Notes: generated by a model not told the origin, from the sequence alone. DNA of 64,000 nucleotides from Marinobacter salexigens (GCF_018860765.1 NZ_JAHKPV010000021.1:115781-179780), one strand, 5' to 3'. Counted from the stretch's first letter, positions 1 through 11,079 are shown. A program made the numbers and translations.

Positions 1-910
1 AGCTTTCGAGCCGTGCGGGTTCTGGACCACCTCCCGCAGAGAAACCTTCAAGTGCTGGCTCTATGCGCTCATCCGCCGGTTTTGTAGGCTTGGCTTTCGC
101 CTTGTTACCTGACCCGAACCCGGGAAGGCTATGCCACCAGCGTTTATTTGGCGTGTCCGCGCTATTATCTGTACTCGATGAAGCCAATGATGCGGCAGAT
201 TTTGCTTTTTGAGCCGGTGGGCTCTGCGAAGGTTCCGGGATCTTCTCGGGGGTGGCCTTTGTTTTATTAGATTGCATTAGGCCTTTAAGATATTGCCCAA
301 ACCGCAATGTCAGCCCGCCAAGTTGATCCATAAGCCAGAACCATGAAAGCCCGACCGTCACAGTCAGTGCAAACAAAAAGATGGCAATAAGCAGAAGTGT
401 GGTCGCAGGAAGGTTAAAAAACCGAACCATCGCGTCTGAAACGACAGTACCAAGCACCCCGCCCGAGGAAGCGCCTAAGCCAAAAACAGAATAAAGCGAA
501 AGCAAGCTCGTAGCGGACAATAGGATTAGCAAAAAACCGCCAAAACGCATCAAAAACAGCGGCCAATGCAGATCCAGAGACTCGTTCCGAAGGCGGATAA
601 GCATGATGGCATAGCCTGCGACCATCATCGGAAACAAATAGGCTACGTGGCCGAAAAAATCCATTAATAGGCTTGCGAGCCAAGCACCGGATCGTCCTGC
701 CGCGTTAAGCACACTCGTCTCGTGACCGATGCTGGCCCAACCCGGATCTGCAGGATTGAAGGTAACCAGTGCCATAGCCAGATAAATGCAAAAGGCTATG
801 AGCCCAATTACCGCACCTTCACGGGCACCCTGTGCAGCAAGGCGGCGAAAACGCAGTTGCTTGTCTGTAAGTTGCTGGGGTGATTGCTTCGCTTTTGCAG
901 ATTCGGCCAT
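1..910 (-). CDS. ftsK: DNA translocase FtsK, N-terminal part (cut by window edge)
   Basis: The reading frame opens at an ATG (908-910) and stays open to the window edge, giving 303 codons. FtsK is an inner-membrane, septum-located motor that pumps DNA and helps resolve chromosome dimers at division. The visible part fits its N-terminal membrane domain: four hydrophobic segments lie within the first 190 or so residues (the first about residues 28-47). A hydrophilic Pro/Lys/Ser-rich linker follows, typical of FtsK. The motor and gamma domains would lie outside the window. The start is 13 nt downstream of the metZ stop with no clear Shine-Dalgarno sequence, so it may depend on metZ translation. 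Assignment rests on membrane topology and linker composition, because no ATPase motif is visible here. Confidence 0.8.
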   Translation of the reverse strand, partial: MAESAKAKQSPQQLTDKQLRFRRLAAQGAREGAVIGLIAFCIYLAMALVTFNPADPGWASIGHETSVLNAAGRSGAWLASLLMDFFGHVAYLFPMMVAGYAIMLIRLRNESLDLHWPLFLMRFGGFLLILLSATSLLSLYSVFGLGASSGGVLGTVVSDAMVRFFNLPATTLLLIAIFLFALTVTVGLSWFWLMDQLGGLTLRFGQYLKGLMQSNKTKATPEKIPEPSQSPPAQKAKSAASLASSSTDNSADTPNKRWWHSLPGFGSGNKAKAKPTKPADERIEPALEGFSAGGGPEPARLES

Positions 911-923
911 GAATGCTCAAACG

Positions 924-2159
924 TTAAGTGTTGCTTGCGTTCTGAAGAGTCTGAAAACCCCGGTACAAATCTGTTTTCAGATCTTCGACTGCTTCTATTC
1001 CCACCGAAACCCGTAAGAGGTTTTCGGTTATACCCGCTCTGGCTTTATCTTCCGGAGACAAGCGCCCGTGGGTAGTGGTCGCCGGATGTGTAATGGTGGT
1101 CTTAACGTCGCCCAAGTTCGCAGTAATTGAAATCATCCGGGTCGCATCGATAAACGTCCACGCTTCTTCCCGACCACCCTTCAAACAAAATGACAGCACC
1201 CCACCAAACCCTTTCTGCTGTTTTTTTGCAAGAGCGTGCTGCGGATGGCTTTCGAGTCCGGCGTAGTAAACGTGCTCTACTTCCGGCTGCTGCTCTAGCC
1301 ACTTAGCCAACTCTAACGCATTGTCACAGTGGGCTCGCATACGGATTGGTAAGGTTTCCAAGCCTTTGTGGAATACCCAGGCATTGAACGGGCTCATAGT
1401 GGGGCCAGCAGACCTTAAAAAGCCATACACTTCGTCCATAAGCTTGGCCGGACCGACCACCACACCGCCTACACAGCGGCCCTGACCATCCAAATACTTG
1501 GTTGCCGAGTGGATAACGATATCCGCACCATGTTCTAAAGGCCGCTGTAATACCGGCGTTAGGAAGCAGTTATCGACCACGAACAATGCGTTATTATCAT
1601 GGGCAAGCTTTGCCAACGCCGCCATATCGGCCACTTCGCAAAGTGGATTAGACGGGGTTTCAACAAACAGCATACGAGTATTTGAACGCACTGCCGAATC
1701 CCAATCTTGTGTATCCGTCAGGCTCACAAATGTGGTTTCAACACCAAACTTAGCCATGTATTTCTGGAACAGCACATTGGTGGTTCCGAATACACCCCGT
1801 GAGCAAATCACATGATCACCACTTTTCAGCAGTGCCATACAAGTGCTGAGAATGGCAGCCATACCTGAAGATGTTGCAACCGCTCGATCGCCACCTTCCA
1901 TCGCAGCTATGCGGCCTTCGAACGCCTGAACCGTAGGATTGGTAAACCGGGAATAGATGTTACCCGGCTCGTCGCCACCAAAACGAGCCGCCGCTTGGGC
2001 CGCACTACCGTAGACAAAGCTCGATGTGGGAAAAATAGCATCGCTGTGCTCAAGCTGAGCGGTACGCAGTTGCCCTGCCCTCACCGCCAAAGTATCCAGA
2101 GACATACCCTCAAGATCCGATTCGGGAATCTGGACAGTTTCTTCGCGATGAAAAGTCAT
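924..2159 (-). CDS. metZ: O-succinylhomoserine sulfhydrylase
   Basis: This 411-residue cytosolic PLP enzyme makes homocysteine directly from O-succinylhomoserine and sulfide, bypassing cystathionine. It belongs to the Cys/Met-metabolism PLP family. The PLP lysine is K221 in HSATKYLDGQGR; the N-terminal YSRFTNPT and the SSGMAA phosphate-binding stretch (about 97-102) are present. AGGAGA lies 5 nt before the ATG. The gene follows purF by 26 nt, as in Pseudomonas, and is probably in the same transcript. MetB (cystathionine gamma-synthase) is the closest alternative. The purF-metZ context and the conserved GRCVGG after the PLP lysine favour MetZ. Confidence 0.92.
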   Translation of the reverse strand: MTFHREETVQIPESDLEGMSLDTLAVRAGQLRTAQLEHSDAIFPTSSFVYGSAAQAAARFGGDEPGNIYSRFTNPTVQAFEGRIAAMEGGDRAVATSSGMAAILSTCMALLKSGDHVICSRGVFGTTNVLFQKYMAKFGVETTFVSLTDTQDWDSAVRSNTRMLFVETPSNPLCEVADMAALAKLAHDNNALFVVDNCFLTPVLQRPLEHGADIVIHSATKYLDGQGRCVGGVVVGPAKLMDEVYGFLRSAGPTMSPFNAWVFHKGLETLPIRMRAHCDNALELAKWLEQQPEVEHVYYAGLESHPQHALAKKQQKGFGGVLSFCLKGGREEAWTFIDATRMISITANLGDVKTTITHPATTTHGRLSPEDKARAGITENLLRVSVGIEAVEDLKTDLYRGFQTLQNASNT

Positions 2160-2185
2160 GAGCGTCTCCTGATAAGGCTCGGTAA

Positions 2186-3712
2186 TCAGTCTTCGTCGTT
2201 GTGGAGGTCAATAATGCCGTTATCGCCAGAGACGGATTCAACGCCTCCAGAACGTTTTAAGTCATTTCGAGCTTCATCGAGGCGATTGAGGTATGCCGCG
2301 TCAATATCTCCGGTTACGTACTCGCCGGTAAATACCGAACATTCCCAGCCATCGATATTGTCATTCACGTCACTTACACACGTCACCAGATCTTCAAGAT
2401 CCTGATACAGCAGCCAATCAGTACCTATAAGCTCGCCAATTTCGTCAACAGTCCGGTCGTGCGCAATTAGTTCAGTGGCTGATGGCATATCGATACCGTA
2501 AACGTTGGGGTAACGAACCGGGGGCGCTGCCGATGCAAAGTACACGTTTCTAGCGCCCGCATCTCTGGCCATCTGAACAATTTCTTTGCAGGTGGTGCCT
2601 CTAACAATGGAGTCATCCACCAACATTACGTTTTTACCTTTGAACTCCAGATCAATAGGGTTCAGCTTCTGGCGCACAGACTTTTTGCGCATGGTTTGGC
2701 CGGGCATGATAAACGTGCGGCCGATATAGCGATTCTTAATAAAGCCTTCGCGGAACTTCACCCCCAAACGGTAAGCCATCTGCATGGCTGATGTACGACT
2801 GGTGTCAGGAATTGGCATAACCACATCAATATCGTGATTTGGGCGCTCCCTTAGCACTTTATCCGCCAGAGTTTCACCCATGCGCAGTCGTGCTTTGTAT
2901 ACCGAAACACCATCGATTATGGAGTCAGGACGCGCAAAATAGACATGCTCGAAAATACATGGGTAGAGCTTAGGCTGCTGAGCACATTGCTGGGTATAGA
3001 GTGTGCCATCAGTCTCAATGTAGACCGCCTCACCTGGAGCGATGTCCCTTACCAGAGTGTATCCGGCAGCACTAAGGGCAACACTCTCAGATGCGATCAT
3101 ATATTCCTTTCGACCGCTTTCAGAGGTTCTCTCCCCATAACACGCGGGGCGTATGCCGTTAGGATCACGGAAACCTACAATGCCGTAACCCGTTATCATG
3201 GCAATAGCCGCGTAGGCTCCACGACAACGTTGATGCACGGCGCGCACAGCAGAGAATATTTCCTCTTTTGTCGGGTCAAGCTTGCCCAGTTTTTGTAGCT
3301 CGTGGGCAAAAACGTTCAACAGTACTTCCGAGTCAGAATTAGTATTGATATGGCGCAGGTCAGTTCGAAACAGGTCCTGGCTCAACTCGTCGGCGTTGGT
3401 AAGGTTGCCGTTATGGGCCAGAGTAATTCCGTAAGGACTGTTTACATAAAAAGGCTGAGATTCTGCAGAACTGGCACTACCTGCAGTGGGATAGCGTACG
3501 TGGCCGATACCAACATTGCCTACCAACCGGTGCATGTGGCGGGTATGGAATACGTCCCGTACTAATCCATTATCTTTGCGCAGGTAGAAGCGTTCATCCT
3601 GAAACGTAACTATGCCCGCCGCATCCTGGCCCCGGTGTTGAAGTACAGTCAGCGCATCATAGAGCGACTGATTGACGTTGGAAGTACTGACGATGCCGAC
3701 AATGCCACACAT
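2186..3712 (-). CDS. purF: Amidophosphoribosyltransferase
   Basis: PurF catalyses the first committed step of purine synthesis, turning PRPP and glutamine into phosphoribosylamine. The 508-residue length is normal. Cys2 directly after the initiator Met is the glutaminase nucleophile, which fixes the start. The N-terminal domain has the class II glutaminase motifs [11 protein letters not shown] and AHNGNL. The C-terminal domain has the PRPP loop [12 protein letters not shown] near residues 358-370. The gene starts 34 nt after cvpA, matching the conserved cvpA-purF pair, and metZ follows. Confidence 0.97.
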   Translation of the reverse strand: MCGIVGIVSTSNVNQSLYDALTVLQHRGQDAAGIVTFQDERFYLRKDNGLVRDVFHTRHMHRLVGNVGIGHVRYPTAGSASSAESQPFYVNSPYGITLAHNGNLTNADELSQDLFRTDLRHINTNSDSEVLLNVFAHELQKLGKLDPTKEEIFSAVRAVHQRCRGAYAAIAMITGYGIVGFRDPNGIRPACYGERTSESGRKEYMIASESVALSAAGYTLVRDIAPGEAVYIETDGTLYTQQCAQQPKLYPCIFEHVYFARPDSIIDGVSVYKARLRMGETLADKVLRERPNHDIDVVMPIPDTSRTSAMQMAYRLGVKFREGFIKNRYIGRTFIMPGQTMRKKSVRQKLNPIDLEFKGKNVMLVDDSIVRGTTCKEIVQMARDAGARNVYFASAAPPVRYPNVYGIDMPSATELIAHDRTVDEIGELIGTDWLLYQDLEDLVTCVSDVNDNIDGWECSVFTGEYVTGDIDAAYLNRLDEARNDLKRSGGVESVSGDNGIIDLHNDED

Positions 3713-3746
3713 GGATAGAGTAATCTCCGGGTGTTAATTCTGAATG

Positions 3747-4283
3747 TTAGCGGGATGCAGACGTGGGTTCCACGGCCGTTTGGGGTTCCGGTTCGAGAAA
3801 ACGGGCAAATTCGTCACCGAATGTTCGCCGGGACCAATCTTCAACTACCGCCAGACGGTCAATCATGACGGACGTCCTCCACCAGGTATCCTGAGCCAGA
3901 GGGGTGTAACGGACAAATGCTATCGCGACAATGACCACAACAAGCCCGCGCAACAGTCCAAAGCCCATACCCAAAACCCGGTCAGTGGCCGATAGCCCTG
4001 TAGCACGTACAAGATGACCGATCATATTGTTGATAATAGCGCCAACAATGAGGGTTCCGAAAAAGAGAATGGCGAAGGCTGCGATCAGTCGCACTAACGG
4101 CGTTTCTACCGTGCTCTCAAGCAATGCTTGCATTTGAGGGTGAAAAGTACGGGCAAGTATGAAGGCGCCCACCCAGGTCACCAGAGACAAGGCCTCTTTA
4201 ACAAAGCCTCGTTTCAGACTGATGAGAGTGGAAACTGTAATGAGGGCGATGAGGACCCAGTCAATCCAGATCAGCGCTTCCAT
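3747..4283 (-). CDS. cvpA: CvpA family inner-membrane protein
   Basis: The protein has 178 residues and four predicted membrane segments in its first 125 or so residues, including the family-typical WIDWVLIALI start and RTFHPQ region. CvpA was named for colicin V production, and members are linked to envelope stress tolerance. Its biochemical role is not settled. The gene lies immediately upstream of purF, its usual partner in proteobacteria. The C-terminal 30 or so residues are hydrophilic and probably cytoplasmic. Confidence 0.93.
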   Translation of the reverse strand: MEALIWIDWVLIALITVSTLISLKRGFVKEALSLVTWVGAFILARTFHPQMQALLESTVETPLVRLIAAFAILFFGTLIVGAIINNMIGHLVRATGLSATDRVLGMGFGLLRGLVVVIVAIAFVRYTPLAQDTWWRTSVMIDRLAVVEDWSRRTFGDEFARFLEPEPQTAVEPTSASR

Positions 4284-4374
4284 GAAAGTCCCGGTGAATA
4301 AAAGGAAGCGCGAATTCTATCAGGAAACCCCGGTTCGCCAAACCGCCTGAATGATATAAAGCAGAACAAAAACG

Positions 4375-5055
4375 TTATTTATCGCCGGAGGTGACCAAAC
4401 TATTGAGGCTGAACGCCTCATCCAGAGCGCGCTTAGCGGCTTCTGCTTTCGACTTTTCGGCGAAAGGCCCACTGAAAACCCGTGTAAGCGTCACATCACC
4501 TCGAACAACTTCTTGAAGATGAGAGCTATACCCCTTATCACGAATCTTGTCACGAAGCCGTCGGGCATTGTCGCCATTACCAAAGCTACCTAACTGCACC
4601 ACCCACGCGCCCTCCAACGACCGCGTAAATTCCGCTCGATCCTGCTCGGCTACGACTTCGGGCTCGTTCGGCTCCGGCGCGGGTGGTTGGATATCCTTCG
4701 CGACCGACACCGGGGTTTCTTGCGGGATACTTTCAGCGGGTGCCGGTTGTTCCTCCGCATTTTCGGCTTTGTTGCTCCTGCCCGCCACGGACTCGGTAAC
4801 TGGCGCATCGCCTTCTAGAATCCTGAAACCCTGATCGTCTTTCTCCTTAGATGGCGAAGCGTTCTGCTGATACGTAGGCGGGGTTACCAGATCAGACTCC
4901 GGCGCTTCCACTTCCGGGAAAGGAGGCTCCTCGGGAATGTTGATTGAGGTAGAGGTGCGCTCTGAGTGAGGCTCATCGAAGACCATAGGAACAAAGATAA
5001 CAGCCAGCGAAATAAGAACCAGCGCTCCAATGATTCTTTGCTTCAGTCCATCCAC
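4375..5055 (-). CDS. dedD: SPOR-domain protein, DedD-like
   Basis: This is a bitopic inner-membrane protein with a periplasmic SPOR domain, which binds denuded septal peptidoglycan during division. From the chosen GTG start (226 residues) it begins DGLKQRIIGAL, as DedD proteins do, with a membrane segment at about 9-26. A Pro/Glu-rich linker follows, then a SPOR domain over the last 75 or so residues (WVVQLGSFGNGDNARRL). AGGAG lies 9 nt before this GTG. A TTG at 5142 and an ATG at 5091 are in frame upstream but have poor ribosome sites. The gene lies between folC and cvpA, as in Pseudomonas. Confidence 0.85.
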   Translation of the reverse strand: MDGLKQRIIGALVLISLAVIFVPMVFDEPHSERTSTSINIPEEPPFPEVEAPESDLVTPPTYQQNASPSKEKDDQGFRILEGDAPVTESVAGRSNKAENAEEQPAPAESIPQETPVSVAKDIQPPAPEPNEPEVVAEQDRAEFTRSLEGAWVVQLGSFGNGDNARRLRDKIRDKGYSSHLQEVVRGDVTLTRVFSGPFAEKSKAEAAKRALDEAFSLNSLVTSGDK

Positions 5056-5145
5056 GTGTCTTGGCTCCTCACTCGTTTTTTCGTAAAACATACTAACTGC
5101 CTGCTTGCCATAACTCAAAGCTCTGCAACTTGCTATGGACAAAGT

Positions 5146-6468
5146 TTAAGGCGGGGCAACTTCGCTTATAACAAGCAACGAGCGCGTCTCGGCAACGGTA
5201 AAAAAAGAGCCAAAAACAATAATTATGTCGTTCGAAGCCGCTTGGCCCAGTGCTGCAGTAATCGCAGCTGTCACAGAACCGTGCATGAACACCTCTTTCA
5301 ATGGACAGGAATCTAGCTTTTCGGCCAAGGCTTCCGAACTTAGCCCACGGGGTACATCAAGCCCTGCAAGATGCCAGCAATCTACAATCGGTGCCATCGT
5401 GCGAGCCACGCCTACCACGTCTTTATCGGCGAGCGCCGCATACACTGCGTGAACCTTTCGGGTCCCGCACTTAAGAACCTGCAACTGCGCTGAAAGCCAA
5501 CGGGCGGCATGGGGGTTATGCCCTACATCAACATACAAGTCAGGTTCGTGCCGAAGGTGTTCGAAACGCCCCGGAACATTAACATTGGTCAGAGCTGTTT
5601 CGATTACAGATATTGGCGTGTCGGGCGCAAGGATTCGCATAGCCATAACTGCCGCTGCCACACTTTGAACCGGCAAAGGCCCTCTGGGCATTCTAATAGT
5701 CTGTCCCTGAGTATGCAGGGTGACAGATAACCCACCTGCGTCAGGGGTCGTTTCCTCGATAGTGTAGTCTTTGCCGACTCTTTGAAGCACCACCTTCTGG
5801 GCGGTTGCCTGCTGAATAACGGAACGAGGCGGGTCCATGTCGGCAACAATTGCCGGTATACCTGGACGAAGGATGCCAGCTTTTTCGAAGCCGATAACCT
5901 CACGGTTATCCCCGAGAAAAGCCACATGATCGATATCCACGGAAGTGATAATCGCAAGATCCGCATCAATCACGTTTACGGCATCAAGTCGCCCGCCAAG
6001 GCCCACTTCAAGAATCCAGTCATGAACACCTGCTTCAGCAAGAACAACAAACGCTGCCAAGGTGCCAAACTCAAAGTAGGTCAATGTTACGGAACCACGG
6101 GCAGATTCAACCTTTTCAAACGCAGAGATGAGAGTCGCATCGTCAACATCCTTGCCACCAATACGGATGCGTTCGTTGTAATTCTGGAGGTGCGGTGACG
6201 TGTAGGCGCCGGTGCTTCGCCCTGATGCATGCAAAAGCGATTCAAGCGTAGCTACTGTACTGCCTTTTCCGTTGGTTCCAGCAACGGTAATCACTCGCGC
6301 ATTAGGCTTACGCCTGAACAGCTTGCGTAGTACCAGAAGCACTCGATCAAGCCCGAGGTCAATTTCGGTAGGGTGAATCGATTCTAGCCAGAACAGCCAC
6401 TCGTCAAGATTAGCGCCAGCCCCCGGTGCTTTCGGGGACTGTGATTTCGGATTACTCGGCTGGGACAT
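5146..6468 (-). CDS. folC: Bifunctional dihydrofolate synthase / folylpolyglutamate synthase
   Basis: FolC adds glutamate to dihydropteroate to make dihydrofolate, then extends the glutamate tail of tetrahydrofolates. The 440-residue protein has the Mur-ligase-family P-loop GTNGKGST at residues 64-71, the conserved [14 protein letters not shown] stretch, and a C-terminal domain with the [11 protein letters not shown] motif. The ATG overlaps the end of accD by 17 nt, so translation is probably coupled. The pairing accD-folC-dedD is typical of gammaproteobacteria. Confidence 0.95.
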   Translation of the reverse strand: MSQPSNPKSQSPKAPGAGANLDEWLFWLESIHPTEIDLGLDRVLLVLRKLFRRKPNARVITVAGTNGKGSTVATLESLLHASGRSTGAYTSPHLQNYNERIRIGGKDVDDATLISAFEKVESARGSVTLTYFEFGTLAAFVVLAEAGVHDWILEVGLGGRLDAVNVIDADLAIITSVDIDHVAFLGDNREVIGFEKAGILRPGIPAIVADMDPPRSVIQQATAQKVVLQRVGKDYTIEETTPDAGGLSVTLHTQGQTIRMPRGPLPVQSVAAAVMAMRILAPDTPISVIETALTNVNVPGRFEHLRHEPDLYVDVGHNPHAARWLSAQLQVLKCGTRKVHAVYAALADKDVVGVARTMAPIVDCWHLAGLDVPRGLSSEALAEKLDSCPLKEVFMHGSVTAAITAALGQAASNDIIIVFGSFFTVAETRSLLVISEVAPP

Positions 6469-7378
6469 CAGCGTCGGGCTTTTCCGTTATCTCAAATTCA
6501 ATGGGCTCGTCTGTTCCCGGCCGATCTTGCCCAGTGAACTTCGCCAATACGTGAGCAATGCGGTCACGCATTTGGTGGCGATGCAAAATCATGTCGATAG
6601 CCCCGTGCTCCAGCAGGAACTCGCTGCGCTGAAAGCCCTCAGGTAATTTTTCACGCACCGTTTGCTCGATCACCCTCGGGCCCGCAAAGCCAATCAATGC
6701 GTTGGGCTCCGCAATATTGAGATCACCCAGCATTGCCAAACTTGCGGACACGCCACCAAACACCGGGTCTGTCATTACCGAGATATACGGCAAGCCTTCT
6801 TGCTTCATGCGCTCCAGCACGGCTGCGGTTTTGGACATCTGCATCAACGAGAGGATGGCTTCCTGCATCCGAGCGCCACCACTAGCAGAAAAACAGACCA
6901 GTGGTATACGTTCTTCAAGCGCAACATTGGCGGCCTGCACAAACTTCTCACCTACAACCTGCCCCATGGAGCCGCCCATAAAGCCAAACTCAAATGAGCA
7001 AGCAACTAACGGAACGCCCAGAGTTTTACCTTTCATAGCAACCAGCGCATCTTTCTCACCAGTGGCCTTCTGGGCTTGCACCAAGCGATCCTTATAACGC
7101 TTGGAGTCCTTGAATTTGAGCCTATCCCAGGGTTCGAGATTTTCTCCAATTTCTTCCCGGCCATCCTCATCAAGGAAAATATCTAGGCGGCGGCGGGCAG
7201 CCACTCTCAGGTGATGATTGCACTTGGGGCAAACATCCAGATTTTTCTCCAGCTCCGGCTTGTAGAGAAAGGCTCCACATTTGGGACATTTTTTCCAAAG
7301 CCCTTCAGGCACACCTGTTCTGCGATTGGATTCCGAGCGAATTTTGCCCGGCATTATCTTGTCCAGCCAGTTACTCAT
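6452..7378 (-). CDS. accD: Acetyl-CoA carboxylase, carboxyltransferase beta subunit
   Basis: AccD pairs with AccA to carboxylate acetyl-CoA to malonyl-CoA, the first step of fatty acid synthesis. The 308-residue protein has the N-terminal four-cysteine zinc ribbon (C31, C34, C50, C53) that defines bacterial AccD. The carboxyltransferase core includes [15 protein letters not shown] and [15 protein letters not shown] lies 7 nt before the ATG. It sits between trpA and folC; accA is not in this window. Confidence 0.97.
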   Translation of the reverse strand: MSNWLDKIMPGKIRSESNRRTGVPEGLWKKCPKCGAFLYKPELEKNLDVCPKCNHHLRVAARRRLDIFLDEDGREEIGENLEPWDRLKFKDSKRYKDRLVQAQKATGEKDALVAMKGKTLGVPLVACSFEFGFMGGSMGQVVGEKFVQAANVALEERIPLVCFSASGGARMQEAILSLMQMSKTAAVLERMKQEGLPYISVMTDPVFGGVSASLAMLGDLNIAEPNALIGFAGPRVIEQTVREKLPEGFQRSEFLLEHGAIDMILHRHQMRDRIAHVLAKFTGQDRPGTDEPIEFEITEKPDADVPAE

Positions 7379-7430
7379 GGTTTCATCCTGTCCTTTGATT
7401 CCGGTCTGCCCTCACCCTTCACCTTTCGGC

Positions 7431-8243
7431 TCAGGAAGCCAGACTATCCAGCGCTTCACGCATAGGGTTGAGCAGATCCGTCAGCGCCCTTTTAAGCGCT
7501 ACGATATCGGTCTGATTTCCGGCTATTGTATCCACCAGAACACTGCCAACAATTACACCATCGGATACCCGCCCTACGGCTGCCGCTGTTTCTGCATCGC
7601 GAATACCAAAACCAACGCCAACGGGCAGAGCTGTCAATTTGTGGATATGGGCTACCTTGGCAGCTACTTCATCCACATTTATTTTGGCAGCACCGGTTAC
7701 GCCATTAAATGAAACATAGTACACATATCCGGAAGAGTGATCGGCAATTGCCCGAATTCTTTCATCGGTTGTGGTTGGCGCCAGCAAGAAAATCGGATCC
7801 AAACCCCGTTGCGCAAATAACGGCGCAATTTGCTCAGCCTCTTCCGGTGGTAAATCCACCGTGAGAATGCCGTCAACACCCGCCTTTACTGCCGCATCTG
7901 CAAACGCTTCATAACCCATGGCTTCGATAGGGTTAAGGTAGCCCATCAATACCACCGGAGTGGTGTTATTGGTTTTTCTGAACTCGCTCACCATCGCCAG
8001 AACACCGCGTAAAGACGTGCCATGCTTGAGTGCACGCTCACAGGCCAGCTGAATCACCGGTCCATCGGCCATCGGGTCCGAGAACGGCACACCCAGCTCA
8101 ATGATATCAACACCGGCATCCACCATGGCATGCATCAGTCCCACAGTCTCGTCGGGATGTGGGTCACCGGCGGTAATAAAGGGAATAAGTGCCTTGCGGC
8201 CCTGTCCTTTGAGGGTCTGGAGAACCCCTTCGATTCGGCTCAT
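7431..8243 (-). CDS. trpA: Tryptophan synthase alpha chain
   Basis: TrpA cleaves indole-3-glycerol phosphate to indole, which passes to TrpB. This is a 270-residue TIM barrel. Glu49 and Asp60 occupy the same positions as the catalytic pair of the E. coli enzyme ([12 protein letters not shown]). Loop 6 and the phosphate-binding GVGFGIRD are present. AGGAG precedes the ATG at good spacing. It follows trpB by 31 nt and so completes a trpF-trpB-trpA run; the earlier pathway genes are not here. Confidence 0.97.
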   Translation of the reverse strand: MSRIEGVLQTLKGQGRKALIPFITAGDPHPDETVGLMHAMVDAGVDIIELGVPFSDPMADGPVIQLACERALKHGTSLRGVLAMVSEFRKTNNTTPVVLMGYLNPIEAMGYEAFADAAVKAGVDGILTVDLPPEEAEQIAPLFAQRGLDPIFLLAPTTTDERIRAIADHSSGYVYYVSFNGVTGAAKINVDEVAAKVAHIHKLTALPVGVGFGIRDAETAAAVGRVSDGVIVGSVLVDTIAGNQTDIVALKRALTDLLNPMREALDSLAS

Positions 8244-8274
8244 GCCTGCTCCTGTCGGTTAATCAGACCATTAT

Positions 8275-9495
8275 TTACAGTTCGATACCATCCAGCTGCG
8301 CAATGGTATGGATATCTTTGTCGCCGCGACCGGATATATTAATTACGACCATCTGGTCTTTATCCATCGTAGCCGCAAGCTTTACAGCGTAAGCAACCGC
8401 ATGAGCCGTTTCCAGCGCAGGCATGATGCCTTCAACTAGAGTCAACATGCGGAACGCTTGCAGGGCTTCGTCATCGGTGACCGACACATAGTTGGCCCGG
8501 CCAATATCCTTCAACCAGCTATGTTCCGGCCCTACCCCCGGATAATCCAAACCAGCACTGACGGAATGCGTGCCCGCGATTTGGCCATTCTCATCTTCCA
8601 TAAGATAAGTACGATTGCCATGAAGGACGCCTGGTCGCCCGGCACACAAAGGCGCCGCATGCTGCCCGGTTTCAATGCCAAGCCCACCGGCTTCTACACC
8701 ATAGAGTTGCACAGACTCGTCGGTAAGGAACGGGTAAAACATTCCGATCGCATTAGAGCCGCCACCCACACAAGCAACCAACGCGTCCGGCAGCTTTCCG
8801 GCTTTTTCCAGAGACTGGTTACGGGTTTCACGCCCGATAACCGACTGGAAATCGCGAACCAGCAAGGGGTAAGGGTGCGGTCCTGCGACGGTACCAATAA
8901 TGTAGAAGGTATCGTCAACATTGGTCACCCAGTCACGCATAGCGTCGTTCATTGCATCTTTGAGTGTGCGGCTACCGCTCTCGACAGCGTGAACTTTTGC
9001 ACCAAGCAGCTTCATGCGGTACACGTTCAACGATTGTCTTTGAACGTCCTCAGCGCCCATAAAAACGTGACATTCCAGACCTAAACGAGCGCAAACTGTC
9101 GCTGTCGCAACGCCATGCTGCCCAGCACCTGTTTCCGCAATGATCCGCTTTTTGCCTAAAAAGCTGGCAAGCAAAGCTTGACCAATGGTGTTGTTTACCT
9201 TGTGCGCACCTGTGTGGTTTAAATCTTCCCGCTTCAACCAAATCTGCGCGCCGCCGGTTTCGCGGGTCAGTCGCTCGGCAAAGTACAAGGGGCTTGGTCG
9301 GCCAACATAATCTGCGAGGTCTTTGTCAAACGTTGCTTGAAATTCGGGATCCTTCTTGAGCCGCAAATATTCCCGCTCAAGGGTCATTAGGGAATCCATT
9401 AGCGTTTCGGAAACGAATCGTCCGCCAAAAGCACCAAAATGCCCTTGCGCATCCGGCAGTGCCGTCAACATTTCTTCAGTCAGTTTTACAGACAC
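8275..9495 (-). CDS. trpB: Tryptophan synthase beta chain
   Basis: TrpB condenses indole with serine using PLP. The 406-residue protein has the PLP lysine K99 in HTGAHKVNN, the substrate loop ETGAGQHG (121-128) and the phosphate-binding GGGSN (244-248). The start is GTG with AGAGG 7 nt upstream. Just upstream, the stretch with the ribosome site and GTG is repeated in tandem (see the separate entry), which is unusual and could affect TrpB output. The gene lies between trpF and trpA. Confidence 0.97.
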   Translation of the reverse strand: MSVKLTEEMLTALPDAQGHFGAFGGRFVSETLMDSLMTLEREYLRLKKDPEFQATFDKDLADYVGRPSPLYFAERLTRETGGAQIWLKREDLNHTGAHKVNNTIGQALLASFLGKKRIIAETGAGQHGVATATVCARLGLECHVFMGAEDVQRQSLNVYRMKLLGAKVHAVESGSRTLKDAMNDAMRDWVTNVDDTFYIIGTVAGPHPYPLLVRDFQSVIGRETRNQSLEKAGKLPDALVACVGGGSNAIGMFYPFLTDESVQLYGVEAGGLGIETGQHAAPLCAGRPGVLHGNRTYLMEDENGQIAGTHSVSAGLDYPGVGPEHSWLKDIGRANYVSVTDDEALQAFRMLTLVEGIMPALETAHAVAYAVKLAATMDKDQMVVINISGRGDKDIHTIAQLDGIEL

Positions 9496-9539
9496 GATGA
9501 ACCTCTCTGTTAGACACGGTGAGCCTCTCTGTTAGCCAC
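9476..9539 (-). repeat. Tandem duplication of the trpB translation initiation region
   Basis: Two adjacent 22-bp copies (9490-9511 and 9512-9533) differ at two positions; 7 bp of a third partial copy follow. On the minus strand each copy carries an AGAGAGG ribosome-site-like block and a GTG. Because 22 is not a multiple of three, the upstream GTGs open other frames. The GTG at 9517 gives a 13-codon frame that stops at 9476 inside trpB. The GTG at 9539 gives a 9-codon frame that ends at 9510. Both the sequence and the frames can be read directly; any role in coupling or attenuation is inference. Confidence 0.75.
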
Positions 9540-9553
9540 AATGCGTTCTTGTA

Positions 9554-10171
9554 TCAAACTCGGTGAGCTTCTTTAATAAATTCAGACATTTTCTCGATGT
9601 CTTTGATACCTTTGCTCTTTTCAACACCACCACTGACATCAACAGCCCAAGGCCTTACCTTCTTTACGGCGTCGAATACGTTATCAGATGACAACCCACC
9701 GGCCAATATGAGGGGCAAGGTGCGCTCAGGCGGAATCAAATCCCAATTGAACGACTGCCCGGTACCGCCAAATCGCACTGGATCCCAAGCATCAACCAAC
9801 AGCCCGGAGGCAAGATAATAGTCACTGAACGCTTTTTCGATTTGGCCGGCCTGTTGAACTCTCACTGCTTTGATCCAGCGCCGTTCGAACTGCGCGCAAA
9901 AACCTGCTGACTCGTCGCCGTGGAACTGCAGCAAATCCAATGGTATGCGCTTCAGAACATCTCTAACTTGCGCTTCCGGAGGATTAACAAACAGGCCAAC
10001 GAGGGACACAAACGCAGGAATATGTCGTGCAAGCACCTCGGCTTGCTCTATAGTCACGGCGCGGGGGCTGGGCTCATAAAACACTAAGCCTATCGCATCC
10101 GCTCCGCTCGCAACCGCCGCTTTGATATCCGAAACACGGGTCAAACCACAAATTTTGACTCGTGTTTTCAT
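9554..10171 (-). CDS. trpF: Phosphoribosylanthranilate isomerase
   Basis: TrpF isomerises phosphoribosylanthranilate to CdRP in tryptophan synthesis. The 205-residue TIM barrel has the catalytic Cys8 (VKICGLT) and Asp127 (LLVDAWD), plus phosphate-binding ILAGGL and DVSGGVE. The ATG at 10171 overlaps the truA stop as ATGA, which supports coupled translation. A longer in-frame extension into truA would add 33 residues with no similarity to the family and is not used. Confidence 0.96.
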   Translation of the reverse strand: MKTRVKICGLTRVSDIKAAVASGADAIGLVFYEPSPRAVTIEQAEVLARHIPAFVSLVGLFVNPPEAQVRDVLKRIPLDLLQFHGDESAGFCAQFERRWIKAVRVQQAGQIEKAFSDYYLASGLLVDAWDPVRFGGTGQSFNWDLIPPERTLPLILAGGLSSDNVFDAVKKVRPWAVDVSGGVEKSKGIKDIEKMSEFIKEAHRV

Positions 10172-11079
10172 GATGCGTCTACCGGCTTCTGTTTCGGGTG
10201 AATGTGAGTTGGGCGAACCGGGCTGTTTTCTGACGGGCTGAACCAGGGTCTCAGGAAACCAGGGCCGCATTCAGCGGCAGGTATGCCGAAACCATCGGGA
10301 TAACCAACATCCACCAGATACAAGCCGTGGGGCGGTGCGGTTACGCCAGCCAGCCTGCGATCCTTTGCAAGTAGTATGTCATGAATCCAGCGTGGCGACT
10401 GATTTCCAGCACCTACAGCCATAAGAGCCCCAGCGATGTTCCGAACCATGTGATGCAGAAACGCATTGGCCTGCACATCAATTACGACGAAGTTCGCTTT
10501 CCGGGTTACCTTTATTTGCTCGAGGAAGCGTATTGGCGTTCGAGATTGACAGCCCGCAGCACGGAACGACGAAAAATCGTGCTCCCCGACCAATGCTTGG
10601 GCGGCGTCATGCATTAGCTCGGCATCCAGCTCGCGAAACGTCCAGCTTACCTGACCTCTCTGGATACCAGGGCGCACGGCGCTGTTATAGATGACGTAGC
10701 GGTAGCGTCGGTACACAGCTGAAAAGCGCGCATGGAAATCCTCGCGAGCATTCCCTGCCCAATGCACAGCGATATCAAATGGCAAAGCGGTGTTAATACC
10801 CATAACCCATGAACGGAGCGGTCGAACGGCTGAAGTTTCAAAATGCGCGATTTGGTAACTCGCGTGCACCCCAGTATCCGTTCGGCCCGCACACACAAGG
10901 TTAACGTCATGATTGGCCACTTTCTCAACAGCTTTTGTAAGCTCTGCTTCTACCGAACGAACGCCGGATTTCTGTAGCTGCCAGCCATGGAAACCCCGGC
11001 CATCGTATTCGAAAGCCAAAGCAACGCGCCCGGCGCCGATAGCATTATCCGTTGTGAGTTCCTGAGGATAGAGAAACAA
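10168..11079 (-). CDS. truA: tRNA pseudouridine(38-40) synthase
   Basis: TruA converts uridines 38-40 of the anticodon arm to pseudouridine. The 303-residue protein has the catalytic Asp68 in [11 protein letters not shown], the N-terminal [12 protein letters not shown] and the C-terminal FLHHMVRNI. The start is taken as TTG at 11079 because no in-frame ATG or GTG precedes the conserved core; the ribosome site is weak, so the exact start is uncertain. The C-terminus is longer than usual, with about 35 hydrophilic residues that run up to the trpF overlap. The fimV-truA-trpF order is conserved in Pseudomonas. Confidence 0.93.
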   Translation of the reverse strand: MFLYPQELTTDNAIGAGRVALAFEYDGRGFHGWQLQKSGVRSVEAELTKAVEKVANHDVNLVCAGRTDTGVHASYQIAHFETSAVRPLRSWVMGINTALPFDIAVHWAGNAREDFHARFSAVYRRYRYVIYNSAVRPGIQRGQVSWTFRELDAELMHDAAQALVGEHDFSSFRAAGCQSRTPIRFLEQIKVTRKANFVVIDVQANAFLHHMVRNIAGALMAVGAGNQSPRWIHDILLAKDRRLAGVTAPPHGLYLVDVGYPDGFGIPAAECGPGFLRPWFSPSENSPVRPTHIHPKQKPVDAS

